This document shows, one piece after another, positions 53,701 to 59,700 of a DNA stretch of 64,000 nucleotides. The DNA is taken from positions 3,126,314 through 3,190,313 of the forward strand of contig CM021312.1 of assembly GCA_010645155.1 (NCBI GenBank), in the 5' to 3' direction. Within the stretch, counting starts at the first letter, position 1. Each line of letters starts with the position of its first letter. The translations under genes were made by a program, and so were the position numbers. The stretch comes from Tigriopus japonicus. Lineage: Eukaryota > Arthropoda > Copepoda > Harpacticoida > Harpacticidae. The notes under the pieces were generated by a model, which was given only the letters and a program-made list of their open reading frames with translations, searched no databases and had not been told where the DNA came from.

Positions 53701-56700
53701 TTCAAGTTGTGCAGACGAGAAAGGCATTGTGGCAACAACTTGGTTTAAATCTTCGTTTAATCTAACTTTCACACTCATCAGAAACACACGTCTTCCGAAC
53801 TTTTTTCCCGCCAAAACAAGTGTGGCGAAATCTGACAAAATGCTGCATAAGACAAAAGTCCCATGTTAAAACAAAAAGATCAATCACCTATACTCATGTG
53901 AAGTTAAGTGAAGTCATACTTTTGCATGATGCGTCCTTTTGTAAAACGTTTATACTATTTATGCAACTGCAAAGGAAGGGAGTACTGGCCAAAATCCGGC
54001 GGAGGGAGTTTTATTTTATTAGCGACCCGAGGGCGTCAGCCCAAGGCCTGTCAATTAAAATAAAACGAGTGATGTCGGATCTTGGACATAACTCCGGTCC
54101 ATAAAACATTTGAACGTACAATAATGAATGCAATGATGACAATCGCACTATTTTGAATCTCGGGGTTTGGTCACTTTTTCATAGTATACCAAATTTGTCA
54201 TCAAAAGTAATTACTCCCATCAACAAAGGGAAAACTGGCATTTTTTGTGGTGATCAGGTGGAATTTGTGAACTGTTTTTCTTGTTTTGATTTCAACAAGC
54301 TGACCGCACAAGAATGCGCCGACATCGACTCAATCTTAGTTCAAGACGAATTTGATTTTCAATGGCAGAAAACACAAAACACTCTAGTTTTTGCCATCTG
54401 ATCGTTCAGTATTTCTATTTGATTTGATCCTATTCCTTAATCAGCTAATGCAAAGTCAATCACTCATAAAAAGAATTTTGTGTTCTTGCAGGTAATCACG
54501 CACGAGTTAGTCCGCAACTTGGCATTGGCTTTGACCTGCATCCTCATCACAACTCTGCTGCTTTTGTCCAACATATTGGCAGCCTTGCAAGTTCTTCTCT
54601 GCGTGGTGGTCACCTTGATCAATGTCGCAGGGTTTATGCATCTATGGGGTAAGTTTAGTACAAATGGACCTTGGCCACATAGAGCATGCAATGAATAATT
54701 GAAGATCTTTCTCGCCTTTAATCTTTTCAAATTAAAGAGATGTGCCCCTCTTTTACCAATCTTAAACGTAAGAAATAGCTTGGTTTCGATATCAGCATAC
54801 ATTAGCGATGGACTGGAATGGCTTTAAACCGAAAGTTTCGGCCGATAGAGGGCTTAACCGAAACTGAAAGCAGCCGCCAACAAAATTATGTTCATACATA
54901 GTTCACCATAAAACACCAAACAAACAGTATACAATAATACATAATGATAAAAATATAATAATAAAAATAATACATATATGAGTTGTGAAGTTGTGCAGTC
55001 GCATATTTTAAAAAATCGGAAAAATAAGCTTCAGAGATTTTTGGAGCACATAATCTTCGATTTTTGGTGCCAAACTCTTTTCTTTGTTGTGCATGTCTGT
55101 TTTTGGTTTTAGTTGGCATAACTGAAATCGAAACCGAAATGTCGACCAAAAGCGCTTTTGGTCTACCACCATTGTACGTAAACAGCCGTAATACTGATCG
55201 TCAAACGGCTGTGGAGTTCCCCTTTGTACTATAAAACACCACTCAAGTGAACGCTTATAGGTTTTTTTTCCAAATAACCCGTAATCCATAAGAAGATGCT
55301 TTTGAATATTCCCAGAAATATTCTAAATAGCTTTGGATTGTCAACGGTGGGATTTGTTGATAGGTTTATCTACTACAAGTCTATCCATTTATGAAACTGT
55401 TTGTCATTGCGTACTTCATCGTTTCCTTAATATCGTTGAGGATAAAATGAACTCTTTTCTATCGATACAGTCATATTTAAATATCAAATCACTGATGAAC
55501 TGAAATTTATATGGGGTATATTCAAATTAAAAAACGACTCTTGAACCTGGATTGGCTTTTGTCCCACAGGCTTCTATTTTTCGGCCATATTTTCTTGAGA
55601 AGTCAGCTTATAACTAGAACAGCTTACACTTATTGTGTATCTTGATTTATATGATTCATCTCATCACGATATACATCAATGTACTACAGATGTAGTACAG
55701 ATGTAGATGTTCAGAGAATAGTTGTTTCCCTTAAGGGCGTGCTTTGTCTATGATAATCCCGACATGAAAGGTGGATCAAAAGTTTGGATAAAATCCTTAG
55801 GGATGTCAAAGCTCAACACTGTTTCCAAATAACGTATTTATAGGCGCAAGTGACATCCTCGGAGGAATTAATCAAATATACTAAAAAATAGATGATATGG
55901 ATTCTGAGCTGCTTTTTTGTATCGGGCAAACAATTCCCCATTAATTGATATTTAAATGTTTTTCTCCCACATAAAAAAGGTCGGATGTTTACAAATGACG
56001 AACGCTTTGCGACAAAACTTTGAGACGATGAGATTAATTTTTGGTCTGGGTAACCTAAAGAGTATTGGTGTATGCCACAAACAGTATATTTTCAAATTAA
56101 ATTTAGCCAATATTAGTTCTACTACATGATGTCTCAGAAAGGTTGTTTTCGCGCCTCTGGGATTGGATTTTTTTTTGGATTGTTGGTGCTAGGGTCGGAG
56201 GGTTGAGCCTCGCCCAGCCAGCGAAGCCAGCCATCACATCGTCCAAAGTTTTTCCGATAGGCAATCTCATGTCCGGTAACAGAATGGTTCTCCGCCTGTG
56301 GGTGTGGATTAACGTCTAAAAGTTTCCTTGAGAAAGGTCGGGGAGGAGAATCAAACCTGGGACCTCTCTCACTATAGGAAACTGCGCTAACCACGACGCC
56401 ACGTCTCCTCCCTAACTTGTTTGTTTTTGATTTGTTCCAAAAAATGTGTCACAACGAATCAATCAGTTTCAAAAAACTTCCTCAAAATATGGTTACACAT
56501 GTTATCTTTAATTACTATTGTTATTGTTAGTACAATAGAGTCACAAAGTAATGTTGGGAAGTCAGAGTGGCCACGCGTAGTAGCGCGTTCTTAAAAGTGC
56601 CGAGTATAAGTACTTCCCCAGACGGCGTAGGTTCGTAAGTAATTCCCCAGACGGCGTAGGATCGTAAGTACTTCCCCAGACGGCGTAGGTTCGAATCCTG

Positions 56701-59700
56701 TTGGTGGTCGTATTGAAGCTGTCGGGAGAAATCCTTTTAAAGCCCATGATATCATTCCCCCCGGGCAGCACGGGTTTCGAGCCCATTTTAGTAGTCACCC
56801 AATTGGTTGAACATATTGAGCAGATTATTGGAGAGCTCGAAAGACACGAGTCAGTTCATGTAATCTATCTTGACTTTGCCAAGGCCTTTGATAAGGTAGA
56901 TCATGGTCTTTTGCTTGATCAACTCAAAGAGTTTGGGGTCCAGGATAAGGTCCTGAATTGGATTGATAGTTTTATGAGCGAAAGGAAGCAATTGGTTAAG
57001 GTTGAAGGATCTTTCAGTGGCATTTATGATGTCATCTCAGGTGTTCCACAAGGTTCAATTTTAGGTCCGCTCCTGTTTATTCTATTTATTGCTCCTCTCC
57101 AGAAGTTTAGAACAAAAGCCAGTATTTCTTCATATGCTGATGACACAAAATTAGTTTGTGGAAGGAATGGTCAGGACTCAAAATGTCTAGTTGATGACTT
57201 GGAGAAAGTCTACTCTTGGGTTGGCGAGAGTAACATGGCTTTAAATGGGATGAAATTCCGCACAATGACGTATGGGCCGTTAAAATTAGATGTTCCGCTC
57301 AAAGACAATGGAGGTCGTGATATTGAGCAGGTATCGTCCATAAGGGATTCAGGAGTTGTCGTCCAAGATGATGGAAAGTTTGATGAGCTTATCCAGTTGA
57401 AAGTGGGGAAGGCATTTTAAACGTGCGGCTGGATCTATCGCACTTTCAAGTCCAGAGATAGTATTACGCTGCTAACTCTGTACAAGTTGATTGTTCAACC
57501 GCATCTTGAATATGCTTCCCCCATTTGGGCTCCAATGAGTTCAGCAGGTTTGCAAAAGGTCGAGCAAGTCCAACGATGTTTTACTAGGAACATCACAGGA
57601 ATGAGAGAGCTCTCGTATTAGGAGAGACTCCAAAAGTTAGGCCTGTACAGTACTCAGAGAAGGTATGATGGGTATCTGATACTGTATGTTTCCAAGAGCA
57701 TTCATGGGCTCTGTCCTAACCGAGGATTTGAGATCACTTGTAGCGATCGTAGAGGTTTTACATGCGTTCTGAGAGCACCTCCAAATCTTAAGGAAACTAG
57801 GCTTGTACGAAGAATGAAGTCCTCCTCTCTTCTTTATCGGGCTCCTTCATTGTTCAATTTGTTACCCATTAGTCTTCGTCGGCAACATGTAGGAGCTGAT
57901 CCTCTAACAGCATTTAAGGCAGGATTGGACAAGTTTTTAAATACTATTCCTGACCAATCCACTATTCAAGGGTTGTACAGATCTGCCAACAGTAACTCAT
58001 TGGTAGATCAAATTTCATATAAAAGGTAATTATATAAACTATTTTAATCATTTACTCGCTTTACAGGGAATCCCATTCCTTGTAGCGGTATTAAAAAATC
58101 CGCCTCCCCCCCCCCCAAAAAAATGTGCCACTCTTGGTTTGGTAAGGAACTTTAATTCGTGTACAACTGGTTTGAAAGGAGGAACTAATTTGAAAGTGTG
58201 ATCAAGGATCATTGTTCCGACTTCATTATGATTCACTCTATATTTTCCCTTACGACGTATGTTGGAGCGTGTGATCCAAAAGTTACACGCTTTTAAAGAT
58301 CAGCAGAGCCGTGAGTCATAGATAAATGAAATAGAGATATCTCAATTTTGACGTCGCCAAAACCGCCCTCTATGAGGGATTACCTAACAACATTGTTAAA
58401 AATGATGGTTTCATAAGGAACGTCATAGATGGCGCTACCTTGTTGCGCAAATATTTGTAACGCAAATATCCCTTTTCAAGTTTGATTCTCAGAGTCAATC
58501 CCGAAAATACAGCCTGAGTCATCTAGGGGTCACGGATCAAACAACTGTCGCCGTAGTCTGCCTGCTTAGCTAGAACTGAGAAGTCTGGGGCTAGTTTGTG
58601 CGTGAGTGCACAAGTTGAGGATAGAGTTTGTTTCTGTATATGGCAACATATTTAAGTATGGGACAAGTGCACTCCACTTTATTAACTTTGTGAGGTGCCT
58701 AACTTTTTATCATTTTGGGATATTTCCATTTGACGTCAAATCCTTCCGTAGGGATTTGTCTGATTTATACCCAAGAGAAACTCTGGATCTGACTGACGAA
58801 GCCAAATACCTTATGTATATGACTTTGAAACAGTTGTGCGTGTTCTATTAGACATTTTCTAATATTATTGCGTGGGGTCTTCTGTACTTCCCACACAAGA
58901 TTTCTTGGACCTCCTAGAGCTCTAGGACCTCCTTGTTGAATTATCCACCACAAGTCAAGCAAATTTAGACACATTTGAAATAAAATGCATGAAACTTCAT
59001 TGATGAAAAAATGCAAACTCTATTCATCTTGAGGGAGTATGTTAGAACGATGTGAAAATAAACTTCAGAAACTTCCTTACGTACAGCGAGGCGTTCATTG
59101 CCTTTACTTTTTCTTCTTTTTTTCCAACCAAAGTCTTTATCAGGGCGAGGGATATTCACCAATTCTTCAAAGATACTTTCGGGCATGAAGGGATCAAAAC
59201 TAATATTCCGACTCAAACACCCCACAAAAAAAAAACAATATGATTGCAGGAAATATCTAACTGATCTTTTCAACGTTGATTAGGAATATTTATAGGTTAG
59301 GTTTGTTTTTCGTGCTGACTTTGTAATGAGAAACCTGGACATTTACCGGTAACTTTTTTGCTTCACAAGCATTGTCAAGACCTACTTCTAGATCTTTAAT
59401 ATCTATTGGGTTCATAAAGGGTAAACACTTAATATTTACACACCGTATGTTTTCAAGATGAGGGCCCTCCAATGAAGGAAAAAGGTGCCGAAAGTATGTT
59501 TGACGTGGCCAACAATCCATTTCTTTCAGTGTTCCAACATCGGAAAATGGGTTCTAGACAGTTCTGAAACTCGTGGTACTTTGACTTGTTTGACAAAGTT
59601 TTTATCATCAGATGGGGCCCATTCAATCTCCTGTCCCAAAAGAGGCTCGATCTCTTTCCCAAATTTGACAAGTGTTCCATCTTGCCTGTACCTTTTTTGG

